Positions 16,193 to 24,715 of a stretch of 64,000 nt of DNA are shown here, one piece after another. The stretch lies in the NCBI RefSeq assembly GCF_000970085.1, contig NZ_CP009506.1:4650001-4714000 (forward strand). Direction: 5' to 3'. The notes beneath the pieces were generated by a model, which was given only the letters and a program-made list of their open reading frames with translations, was not told the DNA's origin and did no database searches. The DNA is from Methanosarcina siciliae T4/M (GTDB taxonomy: Archaea > Halobacteriota > Methanosarcinia > Methanosarcinales > Methanosarcinaceae). Both the position numbers and the translations under genes were made by a program. How positions within the stretch are numbered: position 1 is the stretch's first letter; each line of letters opens with the position of its first letter.

Positions 16193-17665
16193 ATGTCAGC
16201 GATATTTGAAATTCTCGATAAAGATGCAGGCGGCAGGATAGGGAAACTCAGGACTCCCCACGGGATAGTTGAGACCCCCACAGTCATGCCTGTTATCAAT
16301 CCGAACATCCAGCTTATCTCCCCGACAGAAATGAAAAGCTTCGGGGCTGAAATTCTTATCACCAATTCCTACATTATCTACCGGAAAGAAGAACTGCGAA
16401 CTGTTGCCCTTGAAAAAGGACTTCACGGGCTCCTTGGCTTTGACGGGCCAATTATGACGGATTCGGGCTCTTTCCAGCTTTCAGTATACGGTTCAGTGGA
16501 AGTTACAAACGAAGAGATCCTCGGCTTCCAGCAGAAAATAGGGAGCGATATCATAGTCCCACTTGACATCCCGACCCCTCCGGACGTCCACTTCAGGAGA
16601 GCCGAAGAAGAACTTGCAATCACTGCCGAACGCCTTGAAGCTGCCCGCAAATTCGTCCAGGGCGAACAGCTCCTGGCAGGTCCGGTCCAGGGCTCGACTT
16701 ATCCCGAACTCAGGGAAAAGGCGGCATCTCACTTAAAAGCCCTGGACTTTGAGGTTTATCCCCTGGGAGCGGTTGTCCCGCTAATGGAATCCTATCGCTA
16801 CTCAGAGCTTGTGGATGTAATTGCCGCATCCAAAAAAGGACTTTCTCCAACCTCACCTGTACACCTCTTCGGGGCAGGGCACCCCATGATGTTTGCTCTT
16901 GCAGTCGCTCTTGGCTGCGACCTTTTTGACTCGGCAGCTTATGCCCTCTATGCAAAGGACGGACGTTATATTACTGCAAACGGGACGTATCACCTGGAAA
17001 AACTGAACTACCTACCCTGCTCCTGCCCCGTTTGTTCCAGATATACTGCCGACGAGTTGAGAAAAGCCAAAAATAAGGAAGAACTTCTCGGAAGGCACAA
17101 CCTTTATGCAACCTTTGCAGAAATCCGGCTGATCAAGCAGTCCATAAAGGACGGAAAACTGCTTGAGCTTGTCGAACAGCGCTGCCGTGCCCATCCGAAA
17201 CTTCTTGACGGGCTGAAAAGGCTCTACACTCACTCTGTATGGCTGGAACAGTTTGACCCTGCAACCAAGAGTACATACTTTTACTGCGGGCCGGAGTCCT
17301 CCTCCAGACCGGAAGTCCTGCGCTTCGGAAAGCGGCTGGACAGGTTCAGCCTTGAAGGTTCGGCAATTATCCGCACAGCCCCTATTAAGGGAGAAAAGGG
17401 TTATGACCGGGTTCTGACATTCAAAGCGCCCTTCGGGGCTTTTCCTGTAGAAATGGAAGAGGTATACCCCTTCAATGCCGAGGTTCCGAAGTTCCCGGAT
17501 TATGAAGCTCTCAACACAGCTCTCTCGAATACCCTTAAATTGATAGACCTGAACCCCAAAGCAGAATTTACCTTTATCTGTGAAAAGGAGTTTGAGCACC
17601 CGTTAATTAAAGAAATAGGGAAGAGAGCAAAGCTTGTATACCGGGAAACCTGGAAAAAAGAATAA
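16193..17665 (+). CDS. tgtA: tRNA-guanine(15) transglycosylase (archaeosine)
   Basis: TgtA replaces guanine-15 in the D-loop of archaeal tRNAs with preQ0, the first step of archaeosine formation. Catalytic residues are visible: Asp90 in MTDSGSFQ and the nucleophile Asp125 in VPLDIPTPPDV. A structural zinc site is formed by Cys276, Cys278, Cys281 and His302. The 490-residue protein ends with the archaea-specific C-terminal extension but is shorter than the ~580-residue enzymes that carry a fused PUA domain, so the RNA-binding PUA domain must be separate or absent. A TATA box 26 bases before the ATG and the lack of a ribosome binding site suggest a leaderless message. The enzyme is cytoplasmic. 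Confidence 0.95.
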   Translation: MSAIFEILDKDAGGRIGKLRTPHGIVETPTVMPVINPNIQLISPTEMKSFGAEILITNSYIIYRKEELRTVALEKGLHGLLGFDGPIMTDSGSFQLSVYGSVEVTNEEILGFQQKIGSDIIVPLDIPTPPDVHFRRAEEELAITAERLEAARKFVQGEQLLAGPVQGSTYPELREKAASHLKALDFEVYPLGAVVPLMESYRYSELVDVIAASKKGLSPTSPVHLFGAGHPMMFALAVALGCDLFDSAAYALYAKDGRYITANGTYHLEKLNYLPCSCPVCSRYTADELRKAKNKEELLGRHNLYATFAEIRLIKQSIKDGKLLELVEQRCRAHPKLLDGLKRLYTHSVWLEQFDPATKSTYFYCGPESSSRPEVLRFGKRLDRFSLEGSAIIRTAPIKGEKGYDRVLTFKAPFGAFPVEMEEVYPFNAEVPKFPDYEALNTALSNTLKLIDLNPKAEFTFICEKEFEHPLIKEIGKRAKLVYRETWKKE

Positions 17666-17674
17666 GCATCTCAC

Positions 17675-17733
17675 AGCCCCCTCAGGAAGCCCACCGGGGG
17701 TCATTTTACAGGTTCATAGTGGCTCAGGGGGCT
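17675..17733 (+). terminator. Possible stem-loop after tgtA
   Basis: AGCCCCCT (17675-17682) pairs with AGGGGGCT (17726-17733) around a 43-base loop. A terminator is likely from position, but no clear T-run follows. Confidence 0.35.
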
Positions 17734-17925
17734 CTCAGGCACCTCATGAACTCCCGGATTACCTTTAAAGGACAGAATTCTCCTGAAAAAGAGAAAAAGG
17801 AAACTTTTTTGAGATGCCAATGTTTATAGGACTAACTGTAAAAACCCCTGATAACAATGAAAAACCCGATAATTCTATAATACAACCAACCCTCAATACA
17901 AACCAGAAAATCACAGGTGAAACTA

Positions 17926-18867
17926 TTGTCCCTTACAGCAAGAATCGGGGGACTCAGCCCCTACCTCCGGTTGCTGAGACCCGAACTCTACTACATGGAC
18001 CTGACCCTCCCCGCTGCAAGTGCAATCCTTGCTTCCTACCTGGCAACCGGAGGGCTGCCCTTACTTGTACCCTTCCTGATTGCCGTAATAGGAGGCTTTG
18101 CGGCCATAACCAGTTCATATGTTTTCAATGACTGCTGCGATGTCGATATAGACACCATCAATATCCCTGACCGTCCATTGCCCTCTTCGAGAGTCTCGAA
18201 AAATTCGGCGATGATGTACGCTTTTTTGCTTTTGCTTATCGCAGGTGCCGCAGCCATGTACCTTAACCCGGAATCTCTTGTAGTCCTCTTTATCGCAGCT
18301 GCGACTATCACCATTTACTCAATCTTTGCAAAGCGCAGCACCTTCCTGAGCTTTCTTCCAGTGGGGATCTCCTACGGGCTTGTCCCTATAGGAATCTGGC
18401 TTGCGTTTGACCCCGCAGGGATTTTGAAGGGCAGCGACGGAGTAATCCTTCCCCTTCCTGCAATCTGTTTCGGGCTTATGATGTGCGTTACGGACTGGGC
18501 TTTTACTCTGGGAGGCGTTGCCAGAGATGTTGAAGGAGACCGGCTGAAAGGGGCTCCAACAATGCCCGTAACTTATGGAATCCCCTTTACCGCAAAGTTT
18601 GTGACCTTCTGGTGGATTGTTGGAGTTATTGCTTCCGTCATAATAGGCTGGTCAGCCAGGCTTGGACCTGTCTTTTTTGCAGGGGCTCTTGCCTCAGGGC
18701 TCTGGATGCTCGCCCAGTGCTTTGACTTCATCAAACACCCGACGCCTGAGAGGGGAGGTGCGCTTTTCCTTAACGGCTCAAACTACAGGGCAATAATGTT
18801 CGGGTCAATGATCCTGGACGTGGTGCTCTGCATATATCTTGGATCTTATACCTCTATTATCTGGTAA
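17926..18867 (+). CDS. UbiA-family prenyltransferase
   Basis: This is a polytopic membrane enzyme that transfers an isoprenoid chain from its diphosphate to an acceptor. The two metal-binding motifs are intact: N68-D69-xx-D72-xxx-D76 and D201-x3-D205 (ARDVEGDRLKG). About eight or nine hydrophobic segments follow the UbiA pattern. The frame opens at GTG 17917, but AGGTGA overlaps it and the in-frame TTG at 17926 is correctly spaced, so I chose 17926. It lies 17 bases upstream of a prenyl reductase gene, clearly one operon. It differs from the usual digeranylgeranylglyceryl phosphate synthase in its N-terminus. Candidate roles are ether-lipid synthesis or, as I propose, attachment of the pentaprenyl chain to hydroxyphenazine in methanophenazine. 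Confidence 0.88.
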   Translation: MSLTARIGGLSPYLRLLRPELYYMDLTLPAASAILASYLATGGLPLLVPFLIAVIGGFAAITSSYVFNDCCDVDIDTINIPDRPLPSSRVSKNSAMMYAFLLLLIAGAAAMYLNPESLVVLFIAAATITIYSIFAKRSTFLSFLPVGISYGLVPIGIWLAFDPAGILKGSDGVILPLPAICFGLMMCVTDWAFTLGGVARDVEGDRLKGAPTMPVTYGIPFTAKFVTFWWIVGVIASVIIGWSARLGPVFFAGALASGLWMLAQCFDFIKHPTPERGGALFLNGSNYRAIMFGSMILDVVLCIYLGSYTSIIW

Positions 18868-18884
18868 AAAAGGATTGGGAAAAA

Positions 18885-20042
18885 ATGGATGCGGACATTA
18901 TTGTAATAGGGGCGTCCCCTGCAGGGCTCATGGCTGCCAGAAACGCCTGTGAAAAGGGCGCGGATGTCCTTTTGCTGGAAAGAAAGAAAGAGATAGGAAA
19001 TCCACCCCACCCTGCAAACTCTTTTTTTAAAGGGATGCTTGACAGGTGCGGAGAAAAGGCAGACCCTTCTTATGTTGTACACTACCTCAAAGGAATGAAG
19101 ATCATCTCTCCGGGAGGATGCGAGGTAATAGTAGAGACTCCAGGCTATTCTATTGACAAAACAAAGTTTGACCGGTTTTATGCTGAAAAAGTAATGAAAA
19201 CCGGAGTTGATATCAGGAAAGGAATAGAAGCAAAGGATATCTGGAGAGAAGGAGAGGAATTTGCTGTCAGCACTTCGGCGGGGAGATTCAGATCGAAACT
19301 TGTAATCATATCCGACGGCATAAATTCGAAAATGGCTTCTCTTCTGGGTCTGAAGACGATGAAGCACCCTGAGGATATCGCCTGGGGAACCGAACTGGAT
19401 ATCAGGGCACCCGGCCTGGGCAAGCCTGAGTTTTTTGAGTATTATGTGGGGAACCATGCCCCCGGCTGGAAGACCACGTATGCGCCCAGAGGAGGAGATA
19501 ACGCCGCGATTGGAGCATATGTTCGCAGGTGCGGAAAAGATGCAACTCCTTACCTTAATGCGTGGGTAGAGCGTTTCAAAAAGATAAAGGGGCTCGAAGA
19601 AATAGAGGTTGTAAGAAAACTTTCCGGCGGAGACCCTATTGTCACCATTCCGGGCGAATACATAACTGACGGGATAATGGTAGTAGGAGGAGCGGCAGGG
19701 CAGTCCGGGATAGGGTATGCGATGAGGGCAGGCCAGATATGTGGAGATGTGGCAGCAGATGCTGTTAAAAAAGGGGACGTCTCAAGCAGTGCCCTTTCGG
19801 AATACAGAAAAATCTGGGAGGGTGAATTTAAGGTCGAGCACTACATTGGCCGCATGGGGCTTGAGACCCTGAGGAAGATGACGGACAGGGAAATCGATGA
19901 GATGACAAAGGTATTTGAAAAAGAAGACCTCTCCTTCATCCACGGCAGCGCATTTGAACAAGCTCTGCAGGTTTTTACATTCATGCTAAAAAAGAAGCCT
20001 TCAGCCATGCTGAAATACAGAGCATTCCTGAGGAATAAGTAA
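18885..20042 (+). CDS. Geranylgeranyl reductase-family FAD oxidoreductase
   Basis: This 385-residue flavoprotein belongs to the geranylgeranyl reductase (ChlP/GGR) family, which saturates double bonds in isoprenoid chains. The N-terminus has the FAD-binding pattern with Gly9, Ser11 and Gly14 in IVIGASPAGLMAARNA, then an acidic end to the second strand (LLLERK). A second flavin contact, IMVVGGAAGQSGIGYAMRAG, is near residues 263-282. The C-terminal part is helical. It follows the UbiA gene by 17 bases, so the two proteins probably act on the same lipid. It may reduce a single unit of a prenyl chain rather than whole membrane lipids. The family is clear; the substrate is not. Confidence 0.88.
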   Translation: MDADIIVIGASPAGLMAARNACEKGADVLLLERKKEIGNPPHPANSFFKGMLDRCGEKADPSYVVHYLKGMKIISPGGCEVIVETPGYSIDKTKFDRFYAEKVMKTGVDIRKGIEAKDIWREGEEFAVSTSAGRFRSKLVIISDGINSKMASLLGLKTMKHPEDIAWGTELDIRAPGLGKPEFFEYYVGNHAPGWKTTYAPRGGDNAAIGAYVRRCGKDATPYLNAWVERFKKIKGLEEIEVVRKLSGGDPIVTIPGEYITDGIMVVGGAAGQSGIGYAMRAGQICGDVAADAVKKGDVSSSALSEYRKIWEGEFKVEHYIGRMGLETLRKMTDREIDEMTKVFEKEDLSFIHGSAFEQALQVFTFMLKKKPSAMLKYRAFLRNK

Positions 20043-20226
20043 ACCGGGAACCAAAACAGAACAAACTGGAAATGATAGAACGGAAATAAAAAGGAAAAAA
20101 TAAAGCGGGAAATGAAGTAGAAATACAAAACGGAAAATAAAACTGAAATAAAGCAAAGTCAGAACAAATGGACCCGAAACTACAGAAAAGAAAAAATACC
20201 GCCAGAAAACCAGATGCAGGGAAAGT

Positions 20227-21366
20227 ATGCAGTACGAGTTTTATAAAAATCCTCTTTTCAGGGTTTATGCCGAAGTAGAAGATGGATGCCTGAAGATGAA
20301 AACCGGGGGAGTAGCCTCTCCCCTCATGAAAAAGGTCCTTACGGCAAACATTTCGATCTTTGACGGCGAAAAGCCTGCAAATGTAGAAGCTGACCGCCTG
20401 ATCTATTCTACCTGGATGCCTCCGATTCCGAGTCCGGGCTTTGACCGGCTTGTAAGGAGCCAGATGTCATCAATGTTCGGGAAAAATAAGCCTGACCAGG
20501 TAACGATCTCGATTACCGAGGACTGCCCCAACAACTGCATCCACTGCGCCCTTCCTGACACAAAGAACAGGGCAAAACTTGTGCCCGAAACTGTTAAAGA
20601 TGTAATCGACCAGGTGCTCGAGATGGGCACAACCTTTGTGATCTTCGATGGAGGAGAACCCCTGACCTATCCGGGCCTGGAAGCCCTGATCAGCTATGTT
20701 GACCCTGATAAAGCCATTACCGGCATGTTCACCTCAGGGGTCGGGCTGACAGAAGAACGCGCAAGGAGCCTGAAAGCTGCCGGGCTGTATTCCCTTACGG
20801 TCAGTTTTGACAGCGCGTATGAGGAAAAGCACGATTATGTAAGGGGCAGGAAAGGAGTTTTCAAAAGCGCGGTTGGAGCGGTCAAAAACGGACTTGCAGC
20901 AGGGATACTTGTAAACATATATGTGGTGCTTTCGAGGGATAATGTCAGCGAGCTTGATGAACTCTACGCCCTTTCAACGGAGCTTGGAGTCCATGAACTC
21001 TCTTTCTATGAGATAGTCCCGACAGGTAGATGGATGGACCATGCTTCTGAGATCATGACCCCGAAAGACCTGAGAAAATTTGACAATTTTGTATCCAGGG
21101 CAAGGGAAAAAGAAGGGCCCAGAGTTTTTCCAATTCCGCAGATTATGAAGACCACAGGCTGTATGGCAGGAAGAAAGTGGCTGCACATCACGCCCGAAGG
21201 AAATATTCTTCCCTGCGCCTGCATCCCTATTCCCTATGGGAACGTCCACAGGGACAGGATAAAAGATGTCTGGAAAAAGATCAGAGAAGACCCCGCATAT
21301 AACGCAAAGTGCTGCCTTATGAGAAATCCCGAGTTCAGAGAAAAATACCTGAAGCTTCGGGAATGA
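20227..21366 (+). CDS. Radical SAM protein with SPASM-like cysteines
   Basis: This 379-residue enzyme carries the radical SAM motif C100-x3-C104-x2-C107, within EDCPNNCIHCALP, and a GGEPL motif that contacts S-adenosylmethionine. The C-terminal third contains Cys312, Cys330, Cys332 and Cys362-363, arranged like an auxiliary-cluster (SPASM-type) domain with the typical HITPEGNILPCAC context. The first ~90 residues are not part of the radical SAM core. It is the third gene after UbiA and the reductase, separated by 184 A-rich bases, in the same orientation, so a shared pathway is plausible. The substrate is unknown; peptide modification is the usual SPASM role, but small-molecule substrates also occur. 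Confidence 0.85.
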   Translation: MQYEFYKNPLFRVYAEVEDGCLKMKTGGVASPLMKKVLTANISIFDGEKPANVEADRLIYSTWMPPIPSPGFDRLVRSQMSSMFGKNKPDQVTISITEDCPNNCIHCALPDTKNRAKLVPETVKDVIDQVLEMGTTFVIFDGGEPLTYPGLEALISYVDPDKAITGMFTSGVGLTEERARSLKAAGLYSLTVSFDSAYEEKHDYVRGRKGVFKSAVGAVKNGLAAGILVNIYVVLSRDNVSELDELYALSTELGVHELSFYEIVPTGRWMDHASEIMTPKDLRKFDNFVSRAREKEGPRVFPIPQIMKTTGCMAGRKWLHITPEGNILPCACIPIPYGNVHRDRIKDVWKKIREDPAYNAKCCLMRNPEFREKYLKLRE

Positions 21367-21626
21367 GCTTCAGGCTTTTAAAACAAATTTCAGATTTTTG
21401 ACGGGAAAACCAGATTCAGAACTTATTTTTACCGAATTTTCTTTTTTTTCGCTTGCCTCAAAAGACCCAGCCGTCCAAAAATCCACTAACAGAATACTAA
21501 CAGAATATAAACTGCGAACAGAAAACGAATAAGAATTAAAGGCTTAAAAAAGCTGGTCAACATCAAAAAAGCCAGCGTTAAACAGGAAGCAGATTCAGGC
21601 ACTGCATCAGCAACAGAAAAAGGAAT

Positions 21627-21655
21627 GCAGGCGAAGGTTTGAACCCTTCGCCTGC
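21627..21655. terminator. Bidirectional terminator hairpin
   Basis: GCAGGCGAAGG (21627-21637) pairs perfectly with CCTTCGCCTGC (21645-21655) across a 7-base loop. It lies between the convergent radical SAM and coiled-coil genes. The rest of 21367-21699 is A-rich without a gene. Confidence 0.7.
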
Positions 21656-21699
21656 TCCGGAAATTAAAAATCCAGCGAACAAATCTATCCTATGATTGA

Positions 21700-22557
21700 T
21701 TAGACTAAACCGGAACGCTGAAGAGTCATAAGGTCTTCGGTAGTGAGCTTTGCTCCGCCCTTGAACTTCTCGAAAATGGACTTGGCATCCTTCTGAAGTT
21801 CGGACTTGACGACACGGGACCTTCCGTCCTTGTCTTTTTTCCTAAGCTTGAAGATTTCTTTGTCGAGATCCCTGATTTCCTTCTGGGCGTTGATGAAAAG
21901 CTTGTGCTGTTCGTCAGCTGCTTCCTGGGCTTTTACGAATTCACGGTGTGCAATATCCGACTCGGCCCTGGTTTTGTCAGCTTCCTTGAAGGCGGTAATC
22001 ATTTTCTCGTGGTATTCCTGGGCCTGCCTGGCATACTCGGCAAGTTCGTTGTGGAACTCCGAAGCTTCATCTCTGATCTGCTGGGCTTCGTCCAGAATGT
22101 TTTTCAGTTCGAGGTTGCTCTCGAGCTGGACTTTTTTAACATGGTACTGCTTCTGAAGCTGGGTGATCTTACCAACGAGCTCTCTTTCCTTACTTGTGCT
22201 CAGGACTTCGGTCTGCTGGGTGAATTCAAGGCGGTCGATGTCTTTCCTCAGGGATTTGATTGAGGGCCCACCGAGGTTGTTCTGCTTCCTGATGGAATCT
22301 GCCTTCGCAAAGAGTTCATTTGCTTTTGCGTTGGTTTCATCACGCTTGTTCTTGTATTCACTGACCTTCTCGTTGATCTCGTCCCTGAGAACTTTCAGCT
22401 CCTGGGCTTCGTTGATAAGGTCTTTTGTCTTCTTGTTAAGGTCGTTGCGCTTAGCTGCAAGAGCGCTGGCCTCAGCGTTCAAAGTATTCCTTTTTTCCTT
22501 TGCTTCTTCAGAAATGTCTTTCAGATCTGATCTTTTTTTCTGCAATTCCTTTAGCAT
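21700..22557 (-). CDS. Archaeal coiled-coil protein (COG1340 type)
   Basis: This 285-residue protein is almost entirely predicted coiled coil, with heptad-like runs of Lys, Glu, Leu and Ala (for example LNKKTKDLINEAQELKVL). It resembles the COG1340 group of uncharacterised archaeal coiled-coil proteins. A short break, NNLGGPSIKSL, near residues 93-103 probably forms a hinge between two coils. The C-terminus (KFKGGAKLTTEDLMTLQRSGLV) is a small non-coil end. It begins 40 bases after the serB stop on the same strand, behind a GGGAGG site, so it is cotranscribed with serB. A structural or scaffolding role is likely; no enzyme motif is present. Its link to serine synthesis is unexplained. Confidence 0.85.
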   Translation of the reverse strand: MLKELQKKRSDLKDISEEAKEKRNTLNAEASALAAKRNDLNKKTKDLINEAQELKVLRDEINEKVSEYKNKRDETNAKANELFAKADSIRKQNNLGGPSIKSLRKDIDRLEFTQQTEVLSTSKERELVGKITQLQKQYHVKKVQLESNLELKNILDEAQQIRDEASEFHNELAEYARQAQEYHEKMITAFKEADKTRAESDIAHREFVKAQEAADEQHKLFINAQKEIRDLDKEIFKLRKKDKDGRSRVVKSELQKDAKSIFEKFKGGAKLTTEDLMTLQRSGLV

Positions 22558-22597
22558 CTCTTATTGTGCCTCCCGGTCCAGCAAAAAAGCTGGCATT

Positions 22598-23293
22598 TTA
22601 GTAGTGTTCGATGTCGACATGCTGTGCCTGATTACAACATTGATAAGAAAGAGATTCAAGAACAGGGATCACGGCTCTCAGGTCTTTTATTGTTATGACC
22701 ACGTCCGCATATTCCCTAAGGATAGGCTTTGGATTGAAAGCTATGGCAAACCCTGCGATCTCAAAGATACAGGCATCATTTGCGCCGTCCCCGACAACCA
22801 CACACTGTTCGGGCCTGACATTATAGAGCCGGACCAGTTCCTCAAACACCTTTGCTTTGGAGTCGCTCTGTGTGACAGGACCGACAACTTCGCCCGTGAG
22901 GCAGCCTTCTTCCACAAGCAGTTCGTTAGAAACGACAAAATCAATACCAAGCGTTTCACCTATCTTCTCGGCAGCAATGGTAAATCCACCGGAGATCATC
23001 GCAGTCTTATACCCCCGCTGTTTAACGTATAGAACAAGTTCAGCTGCTCCCGGCACAAGATTGATCTGATCTACAGCATCCAAGGCGGTTTCAAGGGGAA
23101 GTCCCTTGAGAAGTCGGACCCTTTCTGCAAGCGCTTGCTCGAAATCGAGGTCTCCATACATCGCTCTCTTCGTAATCTCCTCTACTTTGCTTACAACACC
23201 TGCAGCCCTGGCGAGCTCATCGATGGTCTCAGCGTCTATGAGGGTGCTATCCATATCAAAAACAATAAGTTTGTTTTCAGTAGAATTATGCAT
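22598..23293 (-). CDS. serB: Phosphoserine phosphatase
   Basis: SerB is a cytoplasmic HAD-superfamily phosphatase that performs the last step of serine synthesis, hydrolysing O-phosphoserine. All HAD motifs are present: DMDST (nucleophile Asp) near the N-terminus, MISGG with the motif II serine, the DSKAK lysine, and GDGANDACI with the metal-binding acids. The helical cap after motif I contains ETIDELARAAG, typical of SerB. The frame is open to 23413, but the additional 40 residues contain no conserved feature, so I start at the ATG at 23293, giving 231 residues, the usual length. The ribosome binding site is weak (GCGTGA). The longer form cannot be excluded. Confidence 0.9.
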   Translation of the reverse strand: MHNSTENKLIVFDMDSTLIDAETIDELARAAGVVSKVEEITKRAMYGDLDFEQALAERVRLLKGLPLETALDAVDQINLVPGAAELVLYVKQRGYKTAMISGGFTIAAEKIGETLGIDFVVSNELLVEEGCLTGEVVGPVTQSDSKAKVFEELVRLYNVRPEQCVVVGDGANDACIFEIAGFAIAFNPKPILREYADVVITIKDLRAVIPVLESLSYQCCNQAQHVDIEHY

Positions 23294-23604
23294 AGGACAG
23301 TTCACGCAATCAAAACCTGGACCTGAATATCTATAGATATAGCGGGACAATTTCCCGAAAAAGGGCATGCCACTCAAAGTACCGTTTTCAGCGGCATCCT
23401 CGTAGCCTGACATATATGCGCCCTAACATTAAAAGCCCACCAATGGATAAAGTTCTTCAAATTATAATGCGGGTTTCGCGAAACAAAACCACAAAACAAC
23501 AGCATTGATGTCAACGTTTTTGAGTGAAATAAATCACATCCCTTTTAAGCTTTTCGGAGGACTGAGAAAAGATACCGAATAATGATTATAGATAGGATAG
23601 AAAT

Positions 23605-23616
23605 ATATAAAATAAG
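23605..23616 (+). promoter_or_regulatory. TATA box of mtd
   Basis: AAATATATAAAAT is the strongest TATA element upstream of mtd. It predicts a leader of about 70 bases that includes the duplicated start region. Confidence 0.5.
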
Positions 23617-23674
23617 GGTGATATGAGAGGCAGATTGCCAAAAGGATTATAAACCCTTTAGGAATTCCAGTATT

Positions 23675-23726
23675 GAAGAAAAAGGTCAACATAGGATTTT
23701 GAGAAAAATGGTCAACATAGGTTTTA
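23675..23726 (+). repeat. Tandem duplication of the mtd start region
   Basis: A ~25-base segment occurs twice in a row: 23675-23700 and 23701-23726. Both contain GGTCAACATAGG. The second copy carries the real ATG; in the first the ATG is replaced by AAG. The first copy is a decayed duplicate in the leader. Confidence 0.7.
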
Positions 23727-24538
23727 TAAAAATGGGCAACCTGGGAATGAGCCAGGTTATCAATCTGATCCAGGATGAAATTGCAGCGCGCGAGGGAATA
23801 ACCGTAAGAGTATGCGGCACAGGAGCCAAAATGGGACCCGCCGATGCAGCGGACACTGAAAGCTTCAAGCAGTGGAATGCTGATTTCGTGGTAATGATTA
23901 GTCCGAACGCAGCAGCCCCAGGTCCTACCGCAGCCCGTGAAATCTGGAAGGACGTACCCTGCATCGTAGTCTCAGACGGTCCTACAAAAAAGGAAGCTCG
24001 TGAGGCTTTAGAGCAGGAAGGTTTCGGATACATCATCCTTCCGGTGGATCCCCTCATCGGAGCAAAGAGGGAATTCCTCGATCCCGTAGAGATGGCGTCT
24101 TTTAACTCCGATGCTATGAAAGTACTCTCCAACTGCGGTGTTGTAAGACTTATCCAGGAAGAGCTTGACAAAGTAACAGAACAGGTAGCATCCGGGAAGT
24201 CAGGAAAAGACCTTGAACTTCCGCATATCTTCGCAAAACCAGAAAAATGCGTAGAAAGTGCAGGCTTTGCAAACCCTTATGCGAAGGCAAAAGCTCTTGC
24301 TGCCCTTCACATGGCTGAGAAAGTCGCACAGGTTAACTTCCCTGCCTGCTTCATGTTAAAGGAAGTCGAACAGGTCTGTCTCACAGCCGCAGCCGGGCAT
24401 GAGATAATGGGAGCTGCAGCAATACTTGCAACCCAAGCAAGGGAGATCGAAAAATCCAACGACACAGTCCTCAGACAACCCCACGCAAAGAACGGAACCC
24501 TGCTGAAAAAGGTCAAATTATACGAAAAGCCAGAGTAA
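23708..24538 (+). CDS. mtd: F420-dependent methylene-H4MPT dehydrogenase
   Basis: Mtd catalyses the reversible F420-dependent oxidation of methylene-tetrahydro(sarcina)methanopterin to the methenyl form, a core step of methanogenesis from CO2 and of methyl oxidation. The 276-residue protein is full length. It starts MVNIGFIKMGNLGMSQVI and has the conserved VRVCGTGAKMGPADA, VMISPNAAAPGPTAARE and SDGPTKKEAR stretches. The frame opens three codons earlier at a TTG (23699), but the ATG at 23708 gives the family N-terminus. No good ribosome binding site precedes it, although the promoter predicts a leader. It is divergent from serB. An imperfect hairpin with ACCGG/CCGGT follows the stop. Confidence 0.97.
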   Translation: MVNIGFIKMGNLGMSQVINLIQDEIAAREGITVRVCGTGAKMGPADAADTESFKQWNADFVVMISPNAAAPGPTAAREIWKDVPCIVVSDGPTKKEAREALEQEGFGYIILPVDPLIGAKREFLDPVEMASFNSDAMKVLSNCGVVRLIQEELDKVTEQVASGKSGKDLELPHIFAKPEKCVESAGFANPYAKAKALAALHMAEKVAQVNFPACFMLKEVEQVCLTAAAGHEIMGAAAILATQAREIEKSNDTVLRQPHAKNGTLLKKVKLYEKPE

Positions 24539-24715
24539 ATACCGGAAAACTCTTCCCGGTTTAAAAATTCATACCCTGGATTTCATCAAAAACTGGAGGA
24601 AATATAAAAATGTCCCTCTCGAACCTTGAAAAAGAGGAGGGGGCAAAATCCTCCAATAAAAAGCAATTCTTTTTTTCCTTTTCTTTATAGAATCTTTTTG
24701 TAATCTTCTTCAGAT

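Noticed and set aside
17814..18131. 105-codon frame overlapping the UbiA start
   Set aside because: It is out of frame with UbiA and has no domain signal; the UbiA motifs fix the true frame.
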